A stretch of DNA of 8,076 nucleotides, taken from the NCBI GenBank assembly GCA_028865375.1, contig JAGWKJ010000100.1, positions 1 to 8,076 of the forward strand, read 5' to 3'. The position numbers and the translations under genes are program-made. Positions within the stretch are counted from its first letter, which is position 1, and each line of letters begins with the position of its first letter. The DNA is from Hyphomicrobiales bacterium. Its GTDB lineage: Bacteria; Pseudomonadota; Alphaproteobacteria; Rhizobiales; Beijerinckiaceae. A model generated the notes under the pieces. It did not search any database. It worked only from the letters and a program-made list of their open reading frames with translations, and was not told where the DNA came from. Below, piece after piece: positions 1 to 7,034 of the stretch.

Positions 1-584
1 GCGGACTGCGTCTTGGGCTGCGGCACGTAGCGCGCCGCGGTCGCCTTGGTCGCTTGGGTCGCGGTGCGATAGCCCTTGGGCGGATCGGTCAGGTAATCGC
101 GCGGCGGCTCGACGCCGGCGACCACGTTGGCGCCGCCCATGTCGTTCTTGCCCTTCAGCTTGCTGAAGGGAACCCAATCGCACCAATGGCCTTGGCAGAT
201 GCCGTTGGGCTGGCCGGAGGTCGGCATGGCTCGCCCTTGGGCGAGCTGGTCGGGCCGCAGCGGCTTGTCGAGGTTGCGGTTGCGGATGTAGAGCGGCACC
301 GCGGCTTTCGCCTGCGCGCGACGCTGCTTGACGACCTCGGGATCGACCGGCCAGTTCGCGCCGAGCGCGGCCTTTGGCATCGGCGGCGGCAGCGCGGTCG
401 TTTTGGGCAGCACGAGTGGGGGATGCGCGCCGTATTTGATGATCGGCTGCAGGTCCGTCGGCTGCGAGCCGAACATGCTGGCGACCGAATCCCAGACCGG
501 CGCCTGCCCATCGTCGAAGGCCATCGCGGGCGAGGCGAACGCCAGCCCGAAACCGGCGGCGGCGAAAAACAGGATCGGGCGCAT
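1..584 (-). CDS. Uncharacterised exported protein, partial (C-terminus beyond the window)
   Basis: The frame is open from an ATG at 584 to the window edge: 194 complete codons and no stop, so the C-terminus is missing. The start is set by a good Shine-Dalgarno (AAAGGAG, 593-599) 8 nt upstream. Residues 1-22 look like a Sec signal peptide: MRP, a hydrophobic stretch, then an AMA site before F23. There is no lipobox cysteine, so it is not an obvious substrate of the neighbouring LspA. The mature part is Pro-rich and hydrophilic. It has a segment around residues 50-70 (KYGAHPPLVLP, then PPPMP) and a close cysteine pair, Cys130 and Cys135 (CQGHWC), that could form a periplasmic disulfide or bind a metal. 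It follows lspA by 82 bp on the same strand and is probably co-transcribed. Small exported proteins with a similar 'PPLV.PP' segment occur after lspA in other alphaproteobacteria (recollection, not searched). The function is unknown. Confidence 0.8.
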   Translation of the reverse strand, partial: MRPILFFAAAGFGLAFASPAMAFDDGQAPVWDSVASMFGSQPTDLQPIIKYGAHPPLVLPKTTALPPPMPKAALGANWPVDPEVVKQRRAQAKAAVPLYIRNRNLDKPLRPDQLAQGRAMPTSGQPNGICQGHWCDWVPFSKLKGKNDMGGANVVAGVEPPRDYLTDPPKGYRTATQATKATAARYVPQPKTQS

Positions 585-666
585 CGTCAGGGCTCCTTTG
601 CGACCAAGGCGTCCGGTTCCTTGGCGCGGCAAAGCGGCGGATTCGGGGCCGCGGCCGGACGAACCG

Positions 667-1134
667 TCACGCCGGCCGGCGGGCGACGACCCCTTCATAG
701 AGCAACAGGGCCACCCCGACAACGATGGCGGCGTCGGCGAGATTGAACACGTACCAGTGCCACCCGCCGACGTGGAAATCCGCCCAGTCGGCGACCGCGC
801 CGAACGCGAGCCGGTCGTAGCCGTTGCCGAGCGCGCCGCCGATCAGCAGGCCCAAAGCCAGCGCGGAGACCCGCGAGCGCGTCCGCCACAGCCAAGCCGC
901 CATCGCCAATGCGGCCGCCAGCGTCACGCCGAACAGCGCCCAACGGCCGAAGGCCGTCGTCGCGCGCAGCAGGCTGTAGGAAATGCCGGTGTTCCAGAGC
1001 AGCGTCAGGTTGAAATAGGGACCGAGCGCCTGCACTTCATGGGGCGCGAAATGCAACCGGTCGAGCAGCGCCCATTTCGACGCGCGGTCGAGCGAAAACA
1101 CGATCGCCGCGAGCAGGAACCCGAAGCGCCTCAC
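667..1134 (-). CDS. lspA: Lipoprotein signal peptidase (signal peptidase II), in frame with upstream ileS
   Basis: Inner-membrane aspartyl protease that cleaves the signal peptide of diacylglyceryl-prolipoproteins ahead of the lipidated Cys. Counting from GTG at 1134 it is 155 residues, normal for the family. Family motifs are present in order: D16xxSK20 in TM1, WNTG (N48) in the periplasmic part, LLIGGALGNGYDR (about 97-108), then the catalytic dyad D116 (GAVAD) and D134 (FNLAD). Four hydrophobic segments fit four TM helices. All expected catalytic residues are intact. There is no separate stop before it: the ileS frame runs straight into this GTG, so it may be made as the C-terminal domain of an IleS-LspA fusion of 1205 residues. 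GTG overlaps an out-of-frame TGA (1131-1133) as GTGA, the usual layout for translational coupling. No strong Shine-Dalgarno of its own is seen; only GGAAG lies about 17 nt upstream. The identity is secure, and whether it is a separate protein is not. Confidence 0.93.
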   Translation of the reverse strand: MRRFGFLLAAIVFSLDRASKWALLDRLHFAPHEVQALGPYFNLTLLWNTGISYSLLRATTAFGRWALFGVTLAAALAMAAWLWRTRSRVSALALGLLIGGALGNGYDRLAFGAVADWADFHVGGWHWYVFNLADAAIVVGVALLLYEGVVARRPA

Positions 1135-1148
1135 GCGGGCCCCCCCCG
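1131..1148 (-). other. ileS/lspA junction: G8 homopolymer with an out-of-frame GTGA overlap
   Basis: On the coding strand eight G (1140-1147) are followed by CCCGCGTGAGG. As given, the reading is AAG-CCG-GGG-GGG-GCC-CGC-GTG, which fuses IleS to LspA. With seven G the reading is AAG-CCG-GGG-GGG-CCC-GCG-TGA: ileS stops, and its TGA overlaps the GTG of lspA in the common 4-base coupling arrangement. The perfect fit of the one-base-shorter version suggests either an indel in the assembly or a recent or variable length change in the tract. A +1 ribosomal shift or RNA polymerase slippage on the tract could also give both products. The sequence alone cannot choose between these. Confidence 0.8.
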
Positions 1149-4100
1149 GCTTCCATTCGCGCAGCGCCGCGGCGTCGCGCGGCGACACGTCGGGGTAGCC
1201 GGGAACGCTCCCGACGTCGGGCGAGATGCGCCACGACCGCGCGCACTTGCGCCCTTCCGCCAGCAGCACCTCGACGGCGACGCCCGCCGCGTCGGGCAGG
1301 CGGAACGCGTCCGCGGGTCCCTCTCCGGCGACGACGCGAATCGCGCTCGTGATGCAGACTTCGGCGAAGTCGACGCCTTCGAGCGCCGCGCGCAGCCCTT
1401 CGTCGGCGACGTGGACGACGGGCGCCGCTTCGAGCGAGGACCCGATGCGCTTGGCCGCGCGCGCGACTTCCAGCGCGCCGGTGACGACGGCGCGCACGCG
1501 CCGCACCTTGTCCCATTTCGCGGCCAGCGCGTCGTCGCGCCAGGCGGGCGGGATGGCGTCGAAGTCCTCGAGATGGACGCATTGCGCGTCCGGATAACGC
1601 GACAGCCAGGCTTCGTCCGCCGTGAAGGACAGGATCGGCGCCAGCCACAGGGTGACGGCGCGGAACGTGCGCTCGACCGTCTCCAGCGCGCCCAGCCGCT
1701 TGGCGCTCGACGGCGGATCGCAATAGAGCGCGTCCTTCCGCACGTCGAAATAGAACGCGGACAGGTCGACCGACATGAAATGCGACAACCGCGCCACCAC
1801 GCGTTTGTAGTCGTAGGCGCGATAGGCCGCGCGGATCTCCACGTCGAGCTCGACGAGCTTGTGCAGCATCACGCGGTCGAGCTCCGCCATGTCCCGAGGG
1901 GCGATCGCCTCGGCGCGCTCGTAATGGGCGAGCGTGCCCAGCATCCAGCGCAAGGTGTTCCTGGTCTTGCGGTAGGATTCGACCACCGTCTTCAGCGTTT
2001 CGGGGCCGATGCGCAGGTCGTCGGCATAGTCCGACGCGCAGACCCACAGGCGCAGGATGTCGGCGCCGAAGTCCTTGATGATCGACTGCGGCGCGACGAC
2101 GTTGCCGAGCGACTTCGACATCTTGCGCCCCTTCTCGTCGAGCACGAAGCCGTGCGTGAGCACGCTGTCGTAGGGCGCGCGGCCGCGCGTGCCGCAGCTC
2201 TCGAGAAGCGAGGAATGGAACCAGCCGCGATGCTGGTCCGAGCCCTCGAGATACATCACCTCGTCGGGGCCGCCGTCGGCCTTGCGACGGATGCCCGCCA
2301 GCGTGGCGAAATGTCGGGCGTCTTCGAGCACGAAGGCGTGCGTCGACCCGCTGTCGAACCAGACGTCGAGCACGTCGCGCACCATCGTCCATTGCGCCGC
2401 GTCGGCACGGGATCCGAGGAACCGCTCCTTGGCGCCGGGCGCGAACCAGGCGTCGGCGCCTTCGGCCTCGAAGGCTTCCGCGATCCGCGCGTCGACGGCG
2501 TCGTCGCGCAGGATCGTCCCGTCGGCCTTGACGAACACCGCGATCGGCACGCCCCAGGCGCGCTGGCGCGACACCACCCAATCGGGCCGGTTGGCGATCA
2601 TGCCGGTGATGCGGTTTTCGCCCGCCGCGGGCACCCATTGCGTCGCCTTGATGGCGTCGAGCGCGAGGCCGCGCAGGGTGGGCAGGTTGGCGCGCGAACC
2701 CTCACCATCCGAATCCGCGCGCGCACCCTCTCCCTCCGGGAGAGGGTCGGCCCGCAGGGCCTGGGTGAGGGATGCAGACCCGGCGACACTCCCCTCACCC
2801 GGCCGCTCCGCGGCCGCGCTCTCCCGCGCGGAGAGGCCCGACGCGCCCCCCGGCTCGAACTCCTTGTCCATCGCGATGAACCATTGCGGCGTGTTGATGT
2901 AGATCAGCGGCTTCTTCGAGCGCCAGGAATGGGGATATTGGTGCTTGAGCTTTCCGCGCGCCACCAGCGCGCCGGCCTCGACCAGCGCCGCGATGACGGC
3001 CTCGTTGGCGTCGCCCTTGTCGCCCTTGTCGGTGATGACGCGCGCGCCTTCGAAGCCCGGCGCCTCGGCCGTGTACGTGCCGTTCTCGTCGACCGTGAAC
3101 GGGATGCGCGTGTCGATGCCGCGCTGGGCGAGCTGGCGCGCATTGGCGGTCCAGACGTCGAAATCCTCGCGGCCGTGGCCGGGTGCCGTGTGGACGAAGC
3201 CGGTGCCGGCGTCGTCGGTGACGTGATCGCCGGGAAGCAGAGGGACGTCGAAGTCGTAGCCCGGCAGCTTGCCGCGGAAGGGATGCTCGAAGCGGACGAC
3301 TTTCAACTGCGCGAAGGGAACGTCGCGAACGCGCTGGAAAGACTTTACGCGCGACGCGGCGAAGAACTCTTCGGCCAGCTTGTCGGCCACGATGTAATGG
3401 TCGTCGGTCTTGGCCCAATTGCCGTCCGCCGCTTCCGCCACGCGATAAAGCCCGTACGCGACTTTCGGCGAATAGGCGACGGCGCGATTGCCCGGAATCG
3501 TCCATGGCGTCGTCGTCCAGATGACGACCCTCGCGGAGAGGATGTCGCCCATGCCTTCGTCGGACAGGCCGGCCCGGCCGAAATCGATTCCGCCCTTGAA
3601 CTTGAACGCCACCCAGACCGCGTCGCTCGTGTAATCCTCGTATTCGACCTCCGCCTCCGCGAGCGCGGTCTTTTCGACCACGCTCCACATCACGGGCTTG
3701 GAGCCGCGGTAGAGCAGTCCGTTGCGCGCGAATTTCATCAGCTCGCGCGCGATCCGCGCCTCGGCGGCGAAGGCCATCGTCGAATAGGGGTGCGCCCAGT
3801 CGCCCACCACGCCCAGCCGCTTGAACTCCTCGCGCTGCACGTCGAGCCAATGGGCCGCATAGGCGCGGCATTCCTTGCGGAACGCGATCATCGCGGCGGC
3901 GTCGGAGAAATCCGGCTTGGTCTTGCCCTTCCGGCGGTAGTTTTCTTCCTCGATCTTCCACTCGATGGGCAGGCCGTGGCAGTCCCAGCCCGGCACGTAA
4001 TTGGAATCCTTGCCCAGCATCTGCCAGCCGCGCGTGACCACGTCCTTCAGGATCTTGTTGAGCGCATGGCCGATGTGGATGGCGCCGTTGGCGTAGGGAG

Positions 4101-4284
4101 GCCCGTCGTGCAGCACGAACTTGTCGCGGCCCTTCGAGCGCTCGCGCAGGCGCTCGTAGAGGCCGAGCTCCGCCCAGCGCGCCAGCATCTCCGGCTCGCG
4201 CTGCGGCAGGCCCGCGCGCATCGGGAAATCGGTCTTCGGCAGGAAGAGCGTGGAGGAATAGTCGGTGTCGGCCGCGTCTGTCAT
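1135..4284 (-). CDS. ileS: Isoleucyl-tRNA synthetase, with repeat-encoded insert; no stop codon before lspA
   Basis: Cytosolic class I aminoacyl-tRNA synthetase that charges tRNA-Ile. Numbering from ATG 4284, it shows PPYANGAIHIGH (HIGH at 70-73), the CP1 editing domain with TTTPWT (257-262) and GTGFVHTAPGHGREDF (ending F375), PQWF (W468), VVSRQRAWGVP after about residue 570, and KMSKS at 721-725. An anticodon-binding helical domain follows, ending KCARSW...SPRDAAALREW. No E. coli-type C-terminal zinc finger is seen. The start at 4284 is chosen because the upstream Met at 4347 adds 21 residues of non-family sequence, and AAGG (4289-4292) precedes 4284. Two oddities: residues about 481-533 come from a palindromic repeat insertion, and there is no in-frame stop, so the frame continues into lspA at residue 1051. 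With one G fewer in the run at 1140-1147 it would end KPGGPA-stop at 1131 (1050 residues). The end given here is the domain boundary. Confidence 0.96.
2725..2771 (-). repeat. Palindromic repeat unit 1 (inverted copy)
   Basis: Perfect 10-bp stem ACCCTCTCCC (2725-2734) with GGGAGAGGGT (2738-2747) around a 3-nt loop. It is followed by a second small stem GGCCC (2749-2753) with GGGCC (2757-2761) and the tail TGGGTGAGGG (2762-2771). Read on the minus strand, its order of parts (CCCTCACCC, small stem, CTCTCCC/GGGAGAG stem) matches unit 2 read on the plus strand. Confidence 0.85.
2791..2836 (+). repeat. Palindromic repeat unit 2 (direct orientation)
   Basis: CCCCTCACCC (2791-2800), then a 6-bp stem GGCCGC (2801-2806) with GCGGCC (2810-2815), then CTCTCC (2819-2824) with GGAGAG (2830-2835) around CGCGC. 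It has the same architecture as unit 1 in the opposite orientation. The two units are separated by about 19 bp, the usual appearance of a bipartite REP/BIME-type element. The small stem has kept its pairing although its bases differ from unit 1, which suggests selection on the hairpin or older divergence of the copies. Confidence 0.8.
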
Positions 4285-4475
4285 GTCGCCTTCGTTCCTT
4301 GGCGGCTCCCCATAGACCGGGGCGGACGAAACGGGAAATGGGGGCACGTCGGACCGGCGCCGCCCACCCGGAAAACGATTGCATTGATATGCCCGGATGC
4401 TAGCTTCCGCACGCGCGGGGACGACAAGAACAAGATCCCCGCCAATGGGCCAACTGGGGCCGCGGGGGAACGACC
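4285..4475. promoter_or_regulatory. Divergent intergenic region between ileS and the MFS gene
   Basis: These 191 bp separate two divergent genes and so must hold a promoter for each, unless transcription comes from further away. No convincing sigma-70 pair was found for ileS. TTGCAT (4379-4384) with TAGCTT (4401-4406), 16 bp apart, is a weak candidate toward the MFS gene. The MFS start has GGGGGAA (4464-4470) 5 nt upstream as its ribosome site. There is no sign of a T-box leader, which would in any case be unexpected in this group. Confidence 0.35.
4394..4409. promoter_or_regulatory. 16-bp near-palindrome, candidate operator
   Basis: CGGATGCTAGCTTCCG reads the same on both strands except at one symmetric position pair (14 of 16 bases). 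It lies 66 bp before the MFS start and overlaps the weak -10-like TAGCTT, a place where a dimeric repressor could act. No regulator gene is adjacent in the window. A chance palindrome of this length in GC-rich DNA cannot be excluded. Confidence 0.3.
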
Positions 4476-5888
4476 ATGGATCAGGTGGACATCCGAAGGC
4501 TTTCGGATCAGGCGACGGCCGTCTTGTTGAACAAGAACGGCACGCAATCGAGCACCAGCGGCGGCTGGATGATGATCTCGACCATCCTCATCGAGGCGTG
4601 GGATCTGTACGCCATCGCGTTCGTGTTGCTCTTCATCAGCGACGCGTTCCATCCGAGCGCTTGGGAAACCGGCCTCATCGGCGCCGCCGTGCAGGCCGGC
4701 GCGGTCGCCGGCGCGTTCCTCGGCGGCTACATCGCCGACAAGCTCGGCCGCAAGAAGGTGTTCATCGGCACCATGGTGCTGTTCATAATCCTGGCGCTCG
4801 CGCAGGGCTTCGTGCAGAACGTCGCGCAGCTGATCATCGTGCGGTTCCTGCTGGGAATCCCGCTCGGCAGCGACATCGCCAACGGCTACGCCTACATCAT
4901 GGAATCGATGTCCAAGGGACAGCGCGAGATCATGGGCAGCCGCTGGCAGTTCATGTTCGGGCTCGGCGAGGTGATTTCGCTGGTCGTCATCGTCATTCTC
5001 TACCTGACGGGCATGAACCACGACCTGCTGTGGCGCCTGGCGCTGTCGCTCGGCGCGCTGCCGGCGGTGTTCCTGCTGATCGGCCGGATGAACCTCCCCG
5101 AGACGCCGCTGTCGCTGCTGCAACGCGGCAAGTTCGTCGAGGCCAAGGCAGTGTCGCAGAAGCTGTTCGGCGATTCGCTCGACATGCTGCCCAACCAGGA
5201 CGTCAAGATCGAGCCGCCGAAGGTGTCCGACTTCCTGACGGTCATCTGGGCCGACCCGATCAAGCGCCGCACCGCCATCTTCGGCTGGGTGTCGAACGTC
5301 CTCCAAGGGCTCGAATTCGCCGCTTGGGGCTTCTACATCCCGGTCATCTTCGCGGTGGCGGGCATCGGCGATCCGCAGCACAACATGGTCGGCAACTACT
5401 TGGCGACCGCGCTGGTGTTCTGCCTCGCCACCGTGTCGGGCTACATCGCGCCCCTGATGCTGCCCAAGATCGGCCACCGCGGCGTATCGATGGCGGGCTT
5501 CGGCATGGCGTTCATCGCGCTCATCATCGGCGGTTACGCGATCAGCAACCAGTACCACTATCTGCTGATCGCGGCGGCCGCCCTGCTGATGTGGGGCCAT
5601 TATTGGGACGCATCGAACGGCATGACGCTGAGCTCGATGATCGCCCCGCCCCGCTTCAAGGGCACGGCGTCGGGCTTCGCCTACATGTTCGTGAAGGCGG
5701 CGGTGTTCCTCGGGATCTTCGTGTTCCCGAAGGTCAGCGCGGCGCTGGGCCCGGCCAACACGACCTATGCCGTCTCGATCATATCGCTGCTCGGCGTGCT
5801 GTCGGCCTATTTCATCCTGCCGGAGATGTACGGCTACGTGGAGACCGAGGCCGGCGGAGAAGCCGCCGGAATGGCCGCCGCGGAATGA
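4476..5888 (+). CDS. MFS transporter (sugar/metabolite:H+ symporter-like), substrate unknown
   Basis: 470 residues of the Major Facilitator Superfamily, expected in the inner membrane with 12 TM helices in two halves. Visible family marks: acidic residues in TM1 (IEAWDLYAIAF, E40 and D43), motif A in the loop after TM2 (GGYIADKLGRKK, 83-94), R123 opening TM4 (RFLLGIPLGSDIANGYAYIME), a PET triplet at 208-210 at the end of the first half, a central hydrophilic loop of about 40-50 residues, and PPRFKGTASGF (391-401) in the second half. These fit the sugar-porter, phosphate-permease and metabolite-symporter branches and do not identify the substrate. The N-terminal 30 residues are hydrophilic. 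The start at 4476 has a ribosome site, GGGGGAA. The gene lies opposite to its neighbours, between ileS and ribF, as a single-gene unit ended by a hairpin. No enzyme or regulator that would hint at substrate is linked. Confidence 0.9.
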   Translation: MDQVDIRRLSDQATAVLLNKNGTQSSTSGGWMMISTILIEAWDLYAIAFVLLFISDAFHPSAWETGLIGAAVQAGAVAGAFLGGYIADKLGRKKVFIGTMVLFIILALAQGFVQNVAQLIIVRFLLGIPLGSDIANGYAYIMESMSKGQREIMGSRWQFMFGLGEVISLVVIVILYLTGMNHDLLWRLALSLGALPAVFLLIGRMNLPETPLSLLQRGKFVEAKAVSQKLFGDSLDMLPNQDVKIEPPKVSDFLTVIWADPIKRRTAIFGWVSNVLQGLEFAAWGFYIPVIFAVAGIGDPQHNMVGNYLATALVFCLATVSGYIAPLMLPKIGHRGVSMAGFGMAFIALIIGGYAISNQYHYLLIAAAALLMWGHYWDASNGMTLSSMIAPPRFKGTASGFAYMFVKAAVFLGIFVFPKVSAALGPANTTYAVSIISLLGVLSAYFILPEMYGYVETEAGGEAAGMAAAE

Positions 5889-5893
5889 CGCGA

Positions 5894-5929
5894 CGGCGGG
5901 GCGGCGGCCGCATCGTCGCCGCCCCGTCG
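5894..5929. terminator. Bidirectional GC-rich hairpin between convergent MFS gene and ribF
   Basis: Arms 5894-5906 and 5917-5929 pair over 13 bp: a perfect core GGGGCGGCG (5898-5906) with CGCCGCCCC (5917-5925), then one G-U pair among the outer four when read on the plus strand. The loop is about 10 nt. It fills nearly all of the 43-bp gap between the two stop codons (5886-5888 and 5932-5934). There is no T-run on either side, so it is not a textbook intrinsic terminator, but its place between two convergent stops argues for termination or 3'-end protection on both strands. Confidence 0.6.
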
Positions 5930-5931
5930 AT

Positions 5932-6876
5932 TCAGGCGTCGGCGCGCGCCAAGACGGCCCGCGCCGACGCCTCGTCGCGTTTCATCTGCGCCACCAGCGA
6001 AGTTTCGTCGGGGAATTTCTCCTCGCCGCGCAGGCGTTCGACGAACGCCACCTCGATCATGCGGCCGTAGAGGTCGCCGTCGAAGTCGAACACGAACGTT
6101 TCGAGCCAAGGCTCGCCGCCGCCGAAAGTCGGCCGGCGGCCGAAGCTGGCGACGCCGCCGTAGGTCTGCGCCCCGACGGCGACGCGCACGGCATAGACAC
6201 CGTGCCTCAGACGGAAGGTCTCGGGGGGCACCACATTGGCGGTCGGAAAGCCCAACCTGCGGCCGAGCCTCTGGCCGGCCGTCACGATTCCCCGCGCCGC
6301 GAACGGCCGGCCGAGCCAGCGCGCGGCCAGCGCGACGTCGCCGGCTTCCAGCGCGTGGCGCACGGCGCTGGAGGAGGCGCCTTCGGGCAGGTCGTCGAGG
6401 GACGCCTTGGCGAGCACCTCCACCGAAAAGCCGAGCCGTGCGCCCGCCGCCTTCAGATGCGCGGCGTCGCCCGTTCGCCCTCGCCCGTAGTGGAAATCGG
6501 CGCCGACCACGACGCCCGAAAGGCCCAGACGCCCTACCAGCACCTCGCGCTCGAAGGAATCGGCGTCGAGCGCCGCCAGAGCTGCGTCGAAGGTCAGCAC
6601 GATCGCGCCATCGAGGCCGGCCGCCGCAAGCGCGTCGAGCTTCTGATCGGGGTCGGTGAGGCGGAAGACGCGGGCGCGTCCGGCGAAGTGGTCGGCGGGA
6701 TGCGGCTCGAAGGTCAGCGCGACCGCCGGCCGCCCGGCCGCGTGCGCCAGCGCGACCGCGCGCGCGATCACGGCGCGATGGCCCGGATGTACGCCGTCGA
6801 AATTGCCGATGGCGGCGTACGCGCCTTCAAGGCCGGACGGCGGAACGAGCGGGTCGCTGACGACGAGGAAAGACAA
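5932..6876 (-). CDS. ribF: Bifunctional riboflavin kinase / FAD synthetase
   Basis: 314 residues, the normal length. It phosphorylates riboflavin to FMN and adenylates FMN to FAD in the cytosol. The N-terminal nucleotidyltransferase domain shows GNFDGVHPGH (24-33), TFEPHP (55-60), GADFHYGRGRTGD (125-137) and SSSAVR (168-173). The C-terminal flavokinase domain shows GRRLGFPTAN (205-214), GVASFGRRPTF (241-251) and the probable catalytic Glu259 in WLETFVFDF. All key motifs are intact. The start is TTG at 6876: no ATG or GTG precedes it before the upstream in-frame stop at 6931-6933, and only a weak ribosome site is seen. The start is therefore the least certain part. It is convergent with the MFS gene and divergent from the cheY-like gene. 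In related genomes ribF commonly lies just before ileS on the same strand, while here the MFS gene separates them. Confidence 0.96.
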   Translation of the reverse strand: MSFLVVSDPLVPPSGLEGAYAAIGNFDGVHPGHRAVIARAVALAHAAGRPAVALTFEPHPADHFAGRARVFRLTDPDQKLDALAAAGLDGAIVLTFDAALAALDADSFEREVLVGRLGLSGVVVGADFHYGRGRTGDAAHLKAAGARLGFSVEVLAKASLDDLPEGASSSAVRHALEAGDVALAARWLGRPFAARGIVTAGQRLGRRLGFPTANVVPPETFRLRHGVYAVRVAVGAQTYGGVASFGRRPTFGGGEPWLETFVFDFDGDLYGRMIEVAFVERLRGEEKFPDETSLVAQMKRDEASARAVLARADA

Positions 6877-7034
6877 ATCGGCCCAGGTTCTGTAAGAGAG
6901 AATCGTGGCGTATCGGCTGCGCTTGGTTCGCTAAAGTTTTAACGGTGCATTCCACCGCGGTTCAACCCGCAGGCGTTACATGGTGACATTCGCGGCGTCA
7001 TTTCCGGACGCCGAACCCATTTTGGAGCGCCTTC
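6877..7034. promoter_or_regulatory. Divergent intergenic region between ribF and the cheY-like gene
   Basis: 158 bp, AT-richer around 6930-6945 than its surroundings. On the minus strand, TTGAAC (6960-6965) and TTAAAA (6937-6942) with a 17-bp spacer form a poor but correctly spaced candidate promoter for ribF. On the plus strand no pair is convincing. A short inverted repeat, GGCGTC (6994-6999) with GACGCC (7007-7012), lies in the presumed leader of the receiver gene, whose ribosome site GGAG is at 7024-7027. Confidence 0.3.

Larger units (their letters stand above)
2699..2836. repeat. Composite palindromic (REP/BIME-like) element inside ileS
   Basis: About 138 bp made of two inverted copies of a GC-rich palindromic repeat, plus a leading CCCTCACC (2699-2706) that mirrors the GGTGAGGG-type end at 2762-2771. 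It lies wholly inside the ileS reading frame and encodes stop-free sequence on the ileS strand, for example RESAAAERPGEG, LTQALRADPLPEGEGA and GEGSRANLP. This low-complexity Ala/Gly/Glu/Arg peptide is unlike the flanking synthetase sequence. Family sequence is recognisable immediately before (PQWFIAMDK) and after (ALDAIKATQWVPAAG). CCCTC/GAGGG palindromes of this kind are scattered repeats in many proteobacteria, mostly between genes. The exact boundaries are uncertain by several bases, and no target-site duplication is obvious. Confidence 0.85.

Noticed and set aside
604..624. Inverted repeat CCAAGG/CCTTGG between lspA and the exported protein
   Set aside because: It has only a 6-bp stem with a 9-nt loop and no T-run. 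It is too weak to call a terminator between two genes that are probably co-transcribed.
1037..2638. A 533-codon minus-strand frame overlapping ileS in another phase
   Set aside because: It is an Arg-rich shadow of ileS with no family resemblance; ileS motifs are intact in its own frame over the same span.
4285..4347. Upstream ATG at 4347 as the ileS start
   Set aside because: It would add 21 residues (MPPFPVSSAPVYG...) that do not resemble synthetase N-termini; ATG 4284 has AAGG just upstream and gives a normal N-terminus.
328..4530. A 1400-codon open frame on the plus strand antisense to ileS-lspA
   Set aside because: The translation is Arg/Ala/Gly/His-rich, has no domain and mirrors the codon positions of the real gene. 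Long antisense frames are common in DNA this GC-rich.
4281..5600. A 439-codon minus-strand frame antisense to the MFS gene
   Set aside because: Its composition is rich in Arg, His, Asp and Gln, with no recognisable domain, while the MFS frame opposite has clear family motifs, membrane segments and a ribosome site.
5767..6942. A 391-codon plus-strand frame antisense to ribF
   Set aside because: It is a shadow frame: it starts inside the MFS gene, runs across the hairpin and has no domain, while ribF is complete on the other strand.
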